From the NCBI GenBank assembly GCA_049889355.1, contig JBMHDN010000006.1:1-61061 (forward strand): a stretch of DNA of 61,061 bases. The letters are read 5' to 3'. The notes under the pieces are model-generated. The model was not told the DNA's origin, ran no database searches, and was given only the letters and a program-made list of their open reading frames with translations. Position numbers and translations under genes: made by a program. Positions 24,670-33,779 of this stretch are shown piece by piece (position 1 is the first letter of the stretch; the number at the start of each line of letters is the position of its first letter). Source of the stretch: JBMHDN01 sp049889355. Lineage in GTDB: Bacteria; Pseudomonadota; Alphaproteobacteria; Puniceispirillales; Puniceispirillaceae.

Positions 24670-25563
24670 ATGATGAAGACCGATTTCCAATCCATTATCC
24701 TCAATCTGCAACGCTATTGGGCAGACCAGGGCTGTGTGATCCTCCAGCCCTATGACATGGAAGTAGGCGCAGGGACGTTTCACCCGGCGACCACTTTGCG
24801 ATCTCTTGGTCCTGATGATGTCTGGAAAGCGGCCTATGTTCAGCCCTCGCGCCGCCCAACAGATGGCCGCTATGGCGAGAACCCAAACCGGCTCCAGCAT
24901 TATTATCAGTTTCAGACCATCATGAAGCCATCACCTGCCAATGCGCAGGAACTCTATCTGGGCTCTTTAGAAGCGATTGGTCTGGATACCCGCCTGCATG
25001 ATATCCGCTTTGTCGAAGATGACTGGGAATCCCCAACCCTTGGGGCTTGGGGGCTTGGCTGGGAGGTGTGGTGTGATGGCATGGAAGTCTCGCAATTCAC
25101 CTACTTCCAACAGGTTGGCGGGATTGAATGTAACCCAGTGCCACTTGAGCTGACCTATGGGCTAGAGCGGCTGGCGATGTTTATTCAAGGCATTGATGAT
25201 GTCTATCAGCTGGATTGGGATGGCGTGCCAGCGGATCAAGGCGGCAAGCTCTATGGCGATATTTTCCTGCGGGCCGAGCGCGAATTCTCGACCTGGAATT
25301 TTGAGATTGCAGATACTGAGCGGCTGTTCCAGCATTTCAAAGATGCTGAGGCAGAATGTGGGCTTTTGCTGACCCAAGACCCGCCGATGGCCCTGCCAGC
25401 CTATGACCAATGTATGAAGGCCAGCCATTTATTTAACCTGCTTGATGCCAGAGGCGTGATTTCGGTTACCGAACGCCAAGGCTATATCGGACGTGTGCGT
25501 GCCCTTGCCAAACAATGTTGCGAAGCTTGGGTTGGTATTGCCTCAGATAAGGAGGCGCAATAA
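24670..25563 (+). CDS. glyQ: Glycyl-tRNA synthetase alpha subunit
   Basis: Catalytic class II subunit of the heterotetrameric bacterial GlyRS. The family signature runs through DFQSIILNLQRYWADQGCVILQPYDMEVGAGTF, then VQPSRRPTDGRYGENPNRLQHYYQFQ and ECNPVPLELTYGLERLAMFIQ (motif 3). Length 297, normal. AGGAGCG precedes a double ATG (24670 or 24673). Its TAA overlaps the glyS ATG by one base, so the subunits are translationally coupled. Confidence 0.98.
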   Translation: MMKTDFQSIILNLQRYWADQGCVILQPYDMEVGAGTFHPATTLRSLGPDDVWKAAYVQPSRRPTDGRYGENPNRLQHYYQFQTIMKPSPANAQELYLGSLEAIGLDTRLHDIRFVEDDWESPTLGAWGLGWEVWCDGMEVSQFTYFQQVGGIECNPVPLELTYGLERLAMFIQGIDDVYQLDWDGVPADQGGKLYGDIFLRAEREFSTWNFEIADTERLFQHFKDAEAECGLLLTQDPPMALPAYDQCMKASHLFNLLDARGVISVTERQGYIGRVRALAKQCCEAWVGIASDKEAQ

Positions 25564-27629
25564 TGGCCCGCTTATTCATTGAACTCACCTGTGAAGAAAT
25601 CCCGGCACGTATGCAGGCAGGGGCCATTGCAGATTTAAACCGGTTGGTCTCTGCTGCACTGGCAGAAACAGGTCTGCCGGCACATGCCAGCCGCACCGCT
25701 ATCAGCCCGCGCCATATGGCCCTTGAATTGGATGGTGTTGACACCCACCAGCCTGATATCTCAGAAGAACGCCGTGGCCCGCGTGTCGATGCCCCTGAAA
25801 AAGCCGTGCAGGGTTTTTGTGCATCTGTAGGGCAGAGCATCGATATGTTAGAGATGCGCGATACGCCAAAAGGCCAGTTTTATTTTGCGAAAATTGAACG
25901 CAAAGGTCAGGCACTAAGTGATCTATTGCCTGCGATGATGCAAATGATCATCGCGCAATTTCCTTGGCCAAAAAGCCAGCGTTGGGGGAGAAGCCGTCTC
26001 ACATGGGTGCGCCCGCTCCATGGGGTGAATGTCCTGATTGATGGCGTGCCGGTGGCTGGTTCGATTGACCTTGGCGGCGGTGAGGTTATCACTTTTGGTG
26101 CCCAAACACATGGCCATCCTTTTATCTCACCAGGGCCAGTCAGCTTTACAGATATGGACAGCTATAAAAGCGCGATGGAAGATGCCTATGTTCAGGTCTG
26201 TGCTGACGAGCGGCGCGCGGCCATTGAAAAACAGGCAGCAGATATAACCGCCGCTCTGAAATTGCAAGCTGTGGCAGATGCCGGCCTGTTGAATGAGGTG
26301 GTTGGCCTCGTCGAATGGCCAAATGTGATTATGGGCCGAATTGATGATGCCTTTATGTCCCTGCCAGCTGAGGTATTGATCACCTCGATGCGGGTGCATC
26401 AAAAATATTTTGCTGTAGAACAGGGCAATGGCCAGATTGCCCCTTATTTTCTGACTGTGGCGAACCGGCTCTCAACCCCGGCTTCTGATCAGCTGATCGC
26501 AGCAGGCAATGAGCGGGTGTTGCGCGCCCGTCTGGCAGATGCGGCCTTTTTCTGGGATCAAGATCGCAAAGATACGCTTGCGTCAAAATGCGCTGGCTTG
26601 GATGCGGTAACCTTTTATGAAGGGCTGGGCTCTGTTGGGGATAAAACACAACGCATGGCCAAATTAGGCGCGCTGATTGCCCCGCATATTACCGGCTGCG
26701 ATACGACCGCTGGCGGCCGGGCTATTGCCCTTGCCAAGGCTGATTTGGTCTCTGGCATGGTGGGTGAGTTTCCTGAATTACAGGGGATTATGGGCGGCTA
26801 TTATGCGGCTCATGATGGCGAAGATGAAAAAGTCGCCGCTGCTATCCGCGACCACTACCGTCCTGCGGGTCCGGCCGATAAGCTACCCAAAACCCCTGAA
26901 GGTCTGTTGGTCTCTTTAACCGATAAAATTGATACGCTGGTCGGGTTTTTCGGTGTTGGGGCTAAACCAACTGGATCGCGCGATCCCTTTGCCTTGCGCC
27001 GTGCTGCCTTGGCGGTTCTGCGCATCATGGATGAAGCTGATATCAATTTGCCGCTTGATGAAATCCTGAAGGCAGCAGCCGAGATTCATGGGTTTGAGGC
27101 TGTGGATTCAGACTTGCAAAGCTTTATCACCGACAGGCTCAAAGGGCGTTTGCGTGATGCCGGGCTCAGCCATGATACTGTGGCAGCCGCGATTTCAGAT
27201 GGCGTGGTCTCTGCGCTATATTTCGATATTCAAAAGGCACATGCACTCGATAAAGTGCTGGCCACCGAAACAGGCGACAAGCTGATGGCAGGGTATCGCC
27301 GGGCGGCTAATATTCTCGCAGCTGAGATAAAAAAACAGCCTGACCTTGCCTTTGATACACCCCAGATCCAGCTTTGTATTGAAGCAGAAGAACGCGCCTT
27401 GCTGAGCGCAGTCAATATACTGCCAGATGCGGCGCTTACTTCTGCAGAAGGGTTGGATGATGTGATGAGAGCATTGGCCAGTTTGCAGGCACCGATTGAC
27501 GCCTTTTTTGAAAAGGTGATTGTGAATGCAGAAGATCAGGCTGTGCGTATGAACAGGCTTAGTTTGTTGGCTGATATTCAGGCGAGAATGCATTATGTGG
27601 CTGATTTTTCTCAAATTGAGAAAAGCTAG
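25563..27629 (+). CDS. glyS: Glycyl-tRNA synthetase beta subunit
   Basis: A 688-residue tRNA-binding subunit of the heterotetrameric GlyRS. MARLFIELTCEEIPARMQ is the standard opening, and MRVHQKYFAVEQGNGQIAPYFLTVANR is the conserved central motif. The HD-like domain and the C-terminal anticodon-binding region (DPFALRRAALAVLRI) follow. Coupled to glyQ by a 1-bp overlap. Full length with no irregularity. Confidence 0.97.
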   Translation: MARLFIELTCEEIPARMQAGAIADLNRLVSAALAETGLPAHASRTAISPRHMALELDGVDTHQPDISEERRGPRVDAPEKAVQGFCASVGQSIDMLEMRDTPKGQFYFAKIERKGQALSDLLPAMMQMIIAQFPWPKSQRWGRSRLTWVRPLHGVNVLIDGVPVAGSIDLGGGEVITFGAQTHGHPFISPGPVSFTDMDSYKSAMEDAYVQVCADERRAAIEKQAADITAALKLQAVADAGLLNEVVGLVEWPNVIMGRIDDAFMSLPAEVLITSMRVHQKYFAVEQGNGQIAPYFLTVANRLSTPASDQLIAAGNERVLRARLADAAFFWDQDRKDTLASKCAGLDAVTFYEGLGSVGDKTQRMAKLGALIAPHITGCDTTAGGRAIALAKADLVSGMVGEFPELQGIMGGYYAAHDGEDEKVAAAIRDHYRPAGPADKLPKTPEGLLVSLTDKIDTLVGFFGVGAKPTGSRDPFALRRAALAVLRIMDEADINLPLDEILKAAAEIHGFEAVDSDLQSFITDRLKGRLRDAGLSHDTVAAAISDGVVSALYFDIQKAHALDKVLATETGDKLMAGYRRAANILAAEIKKQPDLAFDTPQIQLCIEAEERALLSAVNILPDAALTSAEGLDDVMRALASLQAPIDAFFEKVIVNAEDQAVRMNRLSLLADIQARMHYVADFSQIEKS

Positions 27630-27715
27630 TATCCAGCCCCTATTTTCTGCCTAGCCAACAGGCTGATGATAAAAACGGGCAATCCTGCCCTCCCGTTTCT
27701 CGAAAGGGACCAAAT

Positions 27716-30388
27716 ATGACCGGCTCAAAATGGGTATATTCATTCGGAAAACTGCGCTGTGATGGCGATGCCTCAATGCGTAACCTGCTTGGTGGTAAAG
27801 GGGCTAATCTGGCCGAGATGTCCTCTATTGGCCTGCCTGTCCCGCCAGGATTCACCCTGACCACAGATGTCTGTAACGCTTATTATGATCGTGGCCGGTC
27901 TTATCCTGATGAACTGGCTGATCAGCTGTTTGAAGCGCTGGCGCAGCTAGAAACAGAAACTGGCCGCAAATTTGCTGATCCATCTGCACCTTTGCTCCTA
28001 TCGGTGCGTTCAGGGGCGCGTGCCTCTATGCCAGGCATGATGGATACAGTCCTGAATTTGGGGCTGAATGATCAGGTGGTAGAGGGGCTGGCCAGCTTTA
28101 GCGGGGATGCCCGTTTTGCCTATGACAGCTATCGCCGCTTTATCCAGATGTTTGGTGATGTGGTGCTGGAAGTAGATCACGGCCTGTTTGAAGATATTCT
28201 AGATTCGGTAAAAATGGCCCATGGGCTGATCGATGATACTGAACTTAATGCCGATCATTTAAAAGAACTGGTGGGCCAATATAAAAAGCTGGTCGAAGAA
28301 GAAACCGGCAATGATTTTCCGCAAGACCCGCGCGAACAGCTCTGGGGCGCTATCGGTGCGGTGTTCAATAGCTGGATGAATCAGCGTGCTATTACCTATC
28401 GCCGGCTCAATGATATTCCGGCGGACTGGGGCACAGCGGTGAATGTGCAAGCGATGGTCTTTGGCAATCTGGGCGATGATTGTGCTACCGGTGTGGCCTT
28501 TACGCGCGATCCAGCCACTGGCGAGAATAAATTCTATGGTGAATATCTGATTAATGCACAAGGTGAGGATGTGGTCGCTGGTATCCGCACGCCGCTGCCG
28601 CTGACCAAAGAGGCGCGCATTGAATCAGGTCTTGATGTGTTGTCCATGGAAGAAGCCCTGCCAGAGGTGTTCACCCAATTGGCTGAGGTGCGCACGCTTC
28701 TGGAAAAACATTACCGTGATATGCAGGATTTGGAATTTACGGTTCAGGAAAATACGCTTTATATGCTGCAAACCCGCAATGGTAAGCGTACCGCCGAAGC
28801 TGCTTTGAATATCGCTGTGGATATGGCAGATGAGGGGCTGATTACCCGTGATGAGGCGGTGATGCGTGTTGACCCTGTCTCGCTTGATCAGCTCTTGCAC
28901 CCCACCTTGGATCCAGATGCTGAGAAAATTCATCTCCTGAGCGGCCTGCCAGCCAGCCCTGGCGCCGCTTCTGGCCAAATTGTACTGACCGCTGATAAAG
29001 CAGAACAGATGGCCAATAATGGTGTGTCGGTTATTCTGGTGCGTGTTGAAACCAGCCCTGAAGATATTCATGGCATGCATGCAGCAGCTGGGATTCTGAC
29101 CGCGCGTGGCGGGATGACCAGCCATGCAGCAGTGGTTGCGCGCGGGATGGGCCGTCCTTGTGTGTCAGGCGCAGCTGGTCTGGTGATTGATCAGCAATCA
29201 GGGCTGATTCATCTGGGCGGCGCGTCCTATTCTGAGGGTGATATCATCACCATTGATGGGGCGATTGGCGCGATTTATGCAGGTGAGGTGGCAACTGTTC
29301 AGCCGAAATTATCTGGCGCCTTTGGCCAGCTGATGGGCTGGGCTGATGGCGCACGCCGGATGAAGGTCCGCACCAATGCAGAGACGCCAGCTGATACGCG
29401 AGCCGCGCGTGAATTTGGTGCAGAAGGTATCGGGCTATGCCGAACTGAACATATGTTCTTTGATGCGGATCGGATTTTGGTCATGCGCCAGATGATCATG
29501 TCAGATGACAGTGCCGGACGTGAAGCGGCTTTGTCCAAATTACTGCCTATGCAACAACAAGATTTCGTCCAGCTTTTTGAGATTATGGCCGGCTTGCCTG
29601 TCACGATACGTCTATTGGACCCACCTCTGCATGAATTCCTGCCACATGGCGATGCTGAACTGGCTGAGGTAGCTGAGGCATCAGGCATTTCATTAGAGGT
29701 CGCCCGTGCCCGTGCTTTGCGCTTATCTGAATCAAATCCGATGCTGGGTCATCGCGGTTGCCGCCTTGCGATCAGCTATCCTGAGATTTGTGCGATGCAG
29801 GCAGAGGCAATTTTCAATGCGGTGGTCGAAATCGCAGAGAAAGGCGGCGAACTGCCGCTGCCAGAGATTATGATCCCGTTGGCTGGCACGCAAAAAGAGT
29901 TGTCTATCCTGCGTCAGATCATCGATGAGACAGCTGCACGGGTGAGCGCGGCTTCTGGTATTGAGCTGGATTATCTGGTGGGGACCATGATCGAGCTGCC
30001 ACGTGCAGCCTTGGTCGCTGACCAGCTGGCCCAAGAAGCGGCTTTTTTCAGCTTTGGGACCAATGACCTTACCCAAACCACCTTGGGTATCAGCCGAGAT
30101 GATGCAGGTCATTTCCTGCATGACTATACTGATGCTGGTATTTATGAAAATGATCCCTTTGCCTCTATTGATCGCGAAGGGGTAGGACAGCTGGTGCAGA
30201 TGGGCGCAGATAAAGGCCGTTCGGTGCGTGGCGATCTGAAATTGGGGATCTGCGGTGAACATGGCGGCGATCCGGCCTCTATCCAATTTTGTGAAGAGGT
30301 AGGTTTGGATTATGTTTCTTGCTCACCTTTCCGGGTGCCGATTGCCCGCCTTGCCGCAGCCCAGGCCAGCCTGAGAGCCAAATCCTAA
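27716..30388 (+). CDS. ppdK: Pyruvate, phosphate dikinase
   Basis: Reversible conversion of pyruvate, ATP and phosphate to PEP, AMP and pyrophosphate; it feeds PEP to gluconeogenesis or runs glycolytically. N-terminal ATP-grasp domain (NLLGGKGANLAEMSSIGLPVPPGFTLTT), the phosphohistidine swivelling domain GGMTSHAAVVARGMGRPCVSGA with the catalytic histidine, and the C-terminal TIM barrel (EGIGLCRTEHMFF; FGTNDLTQTTLGISRDD; GICGEHGGDP). 890 residues, normal. The second of the nearby glyQS-ppdK genes, a linkage frequent in alphaproteobacteria. Confidence 0.97.
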   Translation: MTGSKWVYSFGKLRCDGDASMRNLLGGKGANLAEMSSIGLPVPPGFTLTTDVCNAYYDRGRSYPDELADQLFEALAQLETETGRKFADPSAPLLLSVRSGARASMPGMMDTVLNLGLNDQVVEGLASFSGDARFAYDSYRRFIQMFGDVVLEVDHGLFEDILDSVKMAHGLIDDTELNADHLKELVGQYKKLVEEETGNDFPQDPREQLWGAIGAVFNSWMNQRAITYRRLNDIPADWGTAVNVQAMVFGNLGDDCATGVAFTRDPATGENKFYGEYLINAQGEDVVAGIRTPLPLTKEARIESGLDVLSMEEALPEVFTQLAEVRTLLEKHYRDMQDLEFTVQENTLYMLQTRNGKRTAEAALNIAVDMADEGLITRDEAVMRVDPVSLDQLLHPTLDPDAEKIHLLSGLPASPGAASGQIVLTADKAEQMANNGVSVILVRVETSPEDIHGMHAAAGILTARGGMTSHAAVVARGMGRPCVSGAAGLVIDQQSGLIHLGGASYSEGDIITIDGAIGAIYAGEVATVQPKLSGAFGQLMGWADGARRMKVRTNAETPADTRAAREFGAEGIGLCRTEHMFFDADRILVMRQMIMSDDSAGREAALSKLLPMQQQDFVQLFEIMAGLPVTIRLLDPPLHEFLPHGDAELAEVAEASGISLEVARARALRLSESNPMLGHRGCRLAISYPEICAMQAEAIFNAVVEIAEKGGELPLPEIMIPLAGTQKELSILRQIIDETAARVSAASGIELDYLVGTMIELPRAALVADQLAQEAAFFSFGTNDLTQTTLGISRDDAGHFLHDYTDAGIYENDPFASIDREGVGQLVQMGADKGRSVRGDLKLGICGEHGGDPASIQFCEEVGLDYVSCSPFRVPIARLAAAQASLRAKS

Positions 30389-30418
30389 ACAGGTTTCAGA
30401 GCTGATTTACAAACATAA

Positions 30419-30447
30419 AAAGACCGCCGGGATGCCCAGCGGTCTTT
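30419..30447 (+). terminator. Intrinsic terminator of ppdK
   Basis: AAAGACCGC (30419-30427) pairs perfectly with GCGGTCTTT (30439-30447) around an 11-nt loop. The A-tract before and T-tract after let it work in both directions, serving ppdK and the convergent hsp20. Confidence 0.85.
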
Positions 30448-30484
30448 AATGTTTTGGGGGAGGGATTTTGATAAGCCGTCTCAC

Positions 30485-30949
30485 CTAGCGGTTATCAATG
30501 ACCTTATCGCCATTGACGATATCGATTTTACGCGGCTTCATCGCTTCTGGAACCTCGCGCACCAAATCAATATGCAGCAAGCCATCTTTCAGATTTGCGC
30601 CTTTGATATGGATGAAATCAGCCAGCTGGAAGCGGCGCTCAAATTGGCGTCCGGCAATCCCGCGATACAGATAGGTGATATTTTCTGAAGCCTCATCATC
30701 ACTGGTCTTGCCTTTGATGATCAACATACCATCATGCAAGGTCACATCCAGATCAGCTTCTGCAAAGCCAGCAACTGCCATGGTGATTCGATAATCATGT
30801 TCACCTGTTTTGGCGATGTTATAGGGCGGCCAATTGCCAGCTGAACTGGTGCTGGTATCAGCAGCCTGGAACAGGTTATCCACCAGATTGGCCATCCGGT
30901 CAAAACCAATGGCTGAACGATAAAAGGGTGTTAAGTCAAGACGTGTCAT
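30485..30949 (-). CDS. Small heat-shock protein, Hsp20 (IbpA type)
   Basis: ATP-independent holdase that binds unfolding proteins until DnaK or ClpB refold them. 154 residues. The opening FYRSAIGFDRMANLVDNLF, the alpha-crystallin domain (PPYNIAKTGEHDYRITMAVAGF, then GIAGRQFERRFQLADFIHI) and the GLLHIDLVREVPEAMKPRKI ending are typical of the alphaproteobacterial class A IbpA group. AAGGAGG precedes the start. The 5' region carries a heat-shock-like promoter and a possible ROSE-type thermometer (separate entries). Confidence 0.95.
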   Translation of the reverse strand: MTRLDLTPFYRSAIGFDRMANLVDNLFQAADTSTSSAGNWPPYNIAKTGEHDYRITMAVAGFAEADLDVTLHDGMLIIKGKTSDDEASENITYLYRGIAGRQFERRFQLADFIHIKGANLKDGLLHIDLVREVPEAMKPRKIDIVNGDKVIDNR

Positions 30950-30954
30950 TCGTG

Positions 30955-31012
30955 CCTCCTTAAAGCATAAGCAAGGTGTCTTTGTTAATGGCTCCCCATA
31001 TCAGGGCAAGCC
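30955..31012 (-). promoter_or_regulatory. Candidate ROSE-type RNA thermometer in the hsp20 leader
   Basis: On the transcribed strand, CCUUGCUU (30976 to 30969) can pair with the Shine-Dalgarno AAGGAGG (30961 to 30955) across a 7-nt loop. The UUGCU box facing the SD, with one non-Watson-Crick opposition, is the hallmark of ROSE elements of rhizobial small heat-shock genes. A second hairpin precedes it (GGCT-CCC with GGG-AGCC, 30990-31012). The roughly 120-nt leader also suits this class. Confidence 0.55.
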
Positions 31013-31076
31013 GTTTGTCATGAAGTCTGATGGTTTTAAGTGGCACCTTTCGGCCCGCCATCATCTTCAATATTGG

Positions 31077-31105
31077 ATGTAAGAAACCCACCTCGTCATT
31101 TCAAG
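31077..31105 (-). promoter_or_regulatory. Possible heat-shock (RpoH) promoter of hsp20
   Basis: On the minus strand, CTTG (31105-31102), an 18-nt spacer and CTTACAT (31083-31077) fit the alphaproteobacterial RpoH pattern CTTG-N17/18-CYTATNT with one mismatch. It would start transcription near 31070 and give a leader of about 120 nt. Confidence 0.45.
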
Positions 31106-31138
31106 AGGGGGGGGAATATAGGATAAGCAAGAGGGTGA

Positions 31139-31158
31139 TTTGACGTTAAAACGTCAAA
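31139..31158. promoter_or_regulatory. Palindromic operator upstream of the RHH antitoxin
   Basis: TTTGACGTT, AA, AACGTCAAA: 9-bp perfect arms, about 50 bp upstream of the ribbon-helix-helix gene. This is the kind of site such antitoxins bind for autoregulation. Confidence 0.6.
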
Positions 31159-31206
31159 ACGTAAGGCTAGGGAAAATGGAAGGAAACCAAAAGAAAGGAA
31201 GTTCAG

Positions 31207-31440
31207 ATGGCCTCCTTATCTTACCGTTCAACGGTTCATCTTGACCCGGATATTCACAAAGCACTGCGCCTCAAAGCAGCAGAAGAAAACCGGACCATTT
31301 CTGATATTGTGAATGAGGCACTGCGCGCGGCCACTCTGGAAGATGCAGAAGACATATCGGATTTGGATGAACGCAAAGCCGAAGCAAGCCTTGGCTATGC
31401 CGATTTTGTAAAGTCATCAAAAGAAAATGGCGTTCTTTGA
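31207..31440 (+). CDS. Ribbon-helix-helix antitoxin, orphaned
   Basis: A 77-residue antitoxin of the CopG/RHH type. The N-terminal RHH domain is YRSTVHLDPDIHKALRLKAAEENRTISDIVNEALR. The C-terminal arm (AEASLGYADFVKSSKENGVL) matches antitoxins that pair with RelE/ParE-fold toxins. AAAGAAAGGAAG lies before the ATG. The toxin start overlaps its end, as in complete systems, but the toxin is reduced to a stump (next entry). The operator palindrome upstream is intact, so the protein may still be made and could neutralise related toxins. Confidence 0.82.
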   Translation: MASLSYRSTVHLDPDIHKALRLKAAEENRTISDIVNEALRAATLEDAEDISDLDERKAEASLGYADFVKSSKENGVL

Positions 31441-31507
31441 GATTGAACGCCAGCGAATCACGATTGTGTTCATCAAAATAGGCCACCGAAAACAGGCCTA
31501 TCGCTAG
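31427..31507 (+). pseudogene. RelE-family toxin remnant (internal deletion)
   Basis: A 26-codon ORF overlapping the antitoxin gene by 14 bp, the usual antitoxin-toxin overlap. It begins MAFF and jumps into EIERQRITIVFIKIGHRKQ and AYR, which is the C-terminal strand and end of RelE toxins (usual pattern: YEIxDxxxxVxVxxIGHRxxVYR). About 60 codons with the fold's core and catalytic surface are missing, in frame. The product cannot be an active nuclease. Confidence 0.75.
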
Positions 31508-31529
31508 GGTTTGCAAAACCGTATAGCTA

Positions 31530-31559
31530 AATAAAAAACCGGCTGAATTCAGCCGGTTT
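31530..31559 (-). terminator. Intrinsic terminator of rpmE
   Basis: A perfect 24-bp palindrome at 31536-31559 (arms AAACCGGCTGAA and its complement) followed on the minus strand by a T-run. It lies 31 bp after the rpmE stop codon. It would also stop transcription arriving from the antitoxin gene. Confidence 0.85.
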
Positions 31560-31590
31560 CCGATAAGGTTGAATATCGATAAGCCAGTGC

Positions 31591-31812
31591 TTAGCCGATG
31601 CCAAGACCACCAAAGCGCTTGTTAAAGCGGGCCACCTGACCTTCGGCGCCCAGTACACGCTGCTGGCCAGTCCATGCTGGGTGGTTCAGCGGGTCAATGT
31701 TCAGCTTCATCACATCACCAGGCTTGCCCCAAGTGGTGCGGATTTTACGCTCAGACCCATCTGTCATCACCAGGGTGATTTCGTGGTATTCTGGATGAAT
31801 ATCTTTTTGCAT
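31591..31812 (-). CDS. rpmE: 50S ribosomal protein L31
   Basis: A 73-residue L31 of the zinc-free type: MQKDIHPEYHEITLVMTDGSE, then NIDPLNHPAWTGQQRVL and GQVARFNKRFGG. The CxxC pair of zinc-binding L31 is absent. The frame is open further upstream, but the ATG at 31812 follows GGGAG and gives the family's length. It is divergent from the ABC exporter gene, with its own terminator downstream. Confidence 0.96.
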   Translation of the reverse strand: MQKDIHPEYHEITLVMTDGSERKIRTTWGKPGDVMKLNIDPLNHPAWTGQQRVLGAEGQVARFNKRFGGLGIG

Positions 31813-31957
31813 TTTATTGCTCCCTCGCTTCAAACAGCGATGCAGAAATCTTTTCAAGTCTGACGATGTGGAATAATTGTCATCCCCCACTCGCCTGATC
31901 TGTGGTGAGGTGGTATACCGCTTGCCAGAGAATTTTGCAAGAGGGTATGAATCAAAG

Positions 31958-33754
31958 ATGATGGGCCGTGGTGGATATATGCGCAGCCGGTTGCCGGAAC
32001 CTGATAAAGATAATCCGGTTCCGCTTAGCCATTTGCGGTTTTTCTGGCCTTTTCTGCGCCCTTACCGCCGCCAAATAGCCTTAGCTGGCTTTTCTTTATT
32101 GATGGTCTCAGGTGCGATGCTCTCTATGGGCAGGGGGCTTGCCTATCTGGTGGATCAGGGGCTGGCCAGCCAAAATGGCGATTTATTGGCCGAAGCCGTG
32201 TTGATCACGCTTGGAATCGCGCTGATTCTTGCCTTTGGCAGTTATTTGCGCACCAGCTTGGTGAATTATGTAGGCGAAGCGGTGATGGCTGATATTCGCC
32301 GCCATCTTTATCGCCATGTGCTCTCCCTATCACCTGGCTGGTTTGAAACGGCCAGAACAGGCGATATTCTGGCTCGCCTCTCCACAGATACACGGGTGGT
32401 CCAAACGGTTCTGGCATCGTCTTTTTCTATGTCTGTGCGCAATATCATCTTGCTGATAGGTGGCTTGATTTTGGTAGTTTTATCCTCAACCAAAATGTCG
32501 CTGGTGGTTGCGGTGGTTGTCCCGCTGGTGGTTTTTCCGCTGCTGGTCATGGCACGGCGTTTGCGGCGCGCAGCGCGGGTCGCACAAGACAGGCTGGCAG
32601 ATTTGAATGTGCAGGCAGAAGAAAGCCTCTCTGGCATGCGCACTATCCATGCATTTGGCCGGGAAGACGATATGGTGCAACGCTTTAATGCGGTTCAGGA
32701 TGAAGCCCTAAAAGCGGCCTTATCGCGTGTGCGTTTGCGCGGTCTGCTCTCTGCCTTTGTTATTTTTATGGTGATTGGCGGTATTGCCGTGCTGATCTGG
32801 ATTGGGGGTCAGGATTTAGCAGCCGGGCGCATCAGTGCAGGCGATTTGACCAGCTTTATTTTTTATGCGTTTTTGGTGGCCACTTCTACGGGTGCGCTCT
32901 CTGAGCTGGGCGGCGATTTACAACGCGCCGCTGGTGCAGCTGATCGCATTGGCCAGCTCTTTGCAGCTCAATCTGAGCTCAGCTATCCAGCTGATCCGCA
33001 ATCTCTGCGTGCTGACAAGCAGCTCGATATCAGTTTTGAGAACATAAGCTTTGCTTACGCGGCACGCCCTGAACTGCCTGCTATTCGCGATTTCAGCCTG
33101 CATATCCGCGCAGGCCAGAAAATCGCACTGGTCGGGCCTAGCGGTGCTGGCAAATCAACCTTGTTGCATTTGTTGCTTCGTTTTTATCAGCCAGATGCCG
33201 GCCAGATTTTTATTGGCGGTGTGGATATCAGCCAGCTTGAGAACAGCGCGCTAAAATCCATCATGGCACTGGTACCACAAGAACCGGCTCTGTTTTCTCA
33301 GTCGATTGGCCAGAATATCCGCTTTGGTCGGCCAGATGCAGATGATAAGGCCGTTGAGGCTGCAGCACAGCAAGCTGCCGCCCATGATTTTATCAGCGCC
33401 CTGCCAGACGGCTATGAGACAATGATCGGGGAAAAAGGGGTGCGCTTATCTGGTGGCCAGCGTCAGCGGCTGGCCATTGCCCGCGCGGTGTTATGTGATC
33501 CCCAGATATTGCTGCTTGATGAAGCCACCAGCGCGTTGGACTCGGTCTCAGAGGCAGATGTCCAGACAGCTTTGAAGCAGTTAATGAAAGGGCGGACCAG
33601 CCTAGTGATTGCACACCGTTTATCAACAGTGCTGGATGCAGACCATATCATTGTGATGGATGCAGGCCAGATTGTGGCAACTGGTACACATGAGAGCCTG
33701 TTGGTCTCATCACCGCTCTACCAGGAACTGGCGCAGCATCAGTTCCAGCATTGA
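31958..33754 (+). CDS. ABC exporter, fused membrane and ATPase domains
   Basis: A roughly 598-residue half-transporter of the MsbA/LmrA type that works as a homodimer in the inner membrane. Six membrane helices (about residues 30-310) include the conserved TARTGDILARLSTDT loop and the AFGREDDMVQRF coupling region. The nucleotide-binding domain has Walker A GPSGAGKST, signature LSGGQRQRLAIARA and Walker B ILLLDEATSALD, then the H-loop IAHRLST. The substrate (lipid, drug or peptide) cannot be deduced. The start is uncertain: 31958 or 31979 (MRSRLPE); the frame opens at 31877. Confidence 0.9.
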   Translation: MMGRGGYMRSRLPEPDKDNPVPLSHLRFFWPFLRPYRRQIALAGFSLLMVSGAMLSMGRGLAYLVDQGLASQNGDLLAEAVLITLGIALILAFGSYLRTSLVNYVGEAVMADIRRHLYRHVLSLSPGWFETARTGDILARLSTDTRVVQTVLASSFSMSVRNIILLIGGLILVVLSSTKMSLVVAVVVPLVVFPLLVMARRLRRAARVAQDRLADLNVQAEESLSGMRTIHAFGREDDMVQRFNAVQDEALKAALSRVRLRGLLSAFVIFMVIGGIAVLIWIGGQDLAAGRISAGDLTSFIFYAFLVATSTGALSELGGDLQRAAGAADRIGQLFAAQSELSYPADPQSLRADKQLDISFENISFAYAARPELPAIRDFSLHIRAGQKIALVGPSGAGKSTLLHLLLRFYQPDAGQIFIGGVDISQLENSALKSIMALVPQEPALFSQSIGQNIRFGRPDADDKAVEAAAQQAAAHDFISALPDGYETMIGEKGVRLSGGQRQRLAIARAVLCDPQILLLDEATSALDSVSEADVQTALKQLMKGRTSLVIAHRLSTVLDADHIIVMDAGQIVATGTHESLLVSSPLYQELAQHQFQH

Positions 33755-33779
33755 TCAGGCTGGTTTTGACCTTACCAAG

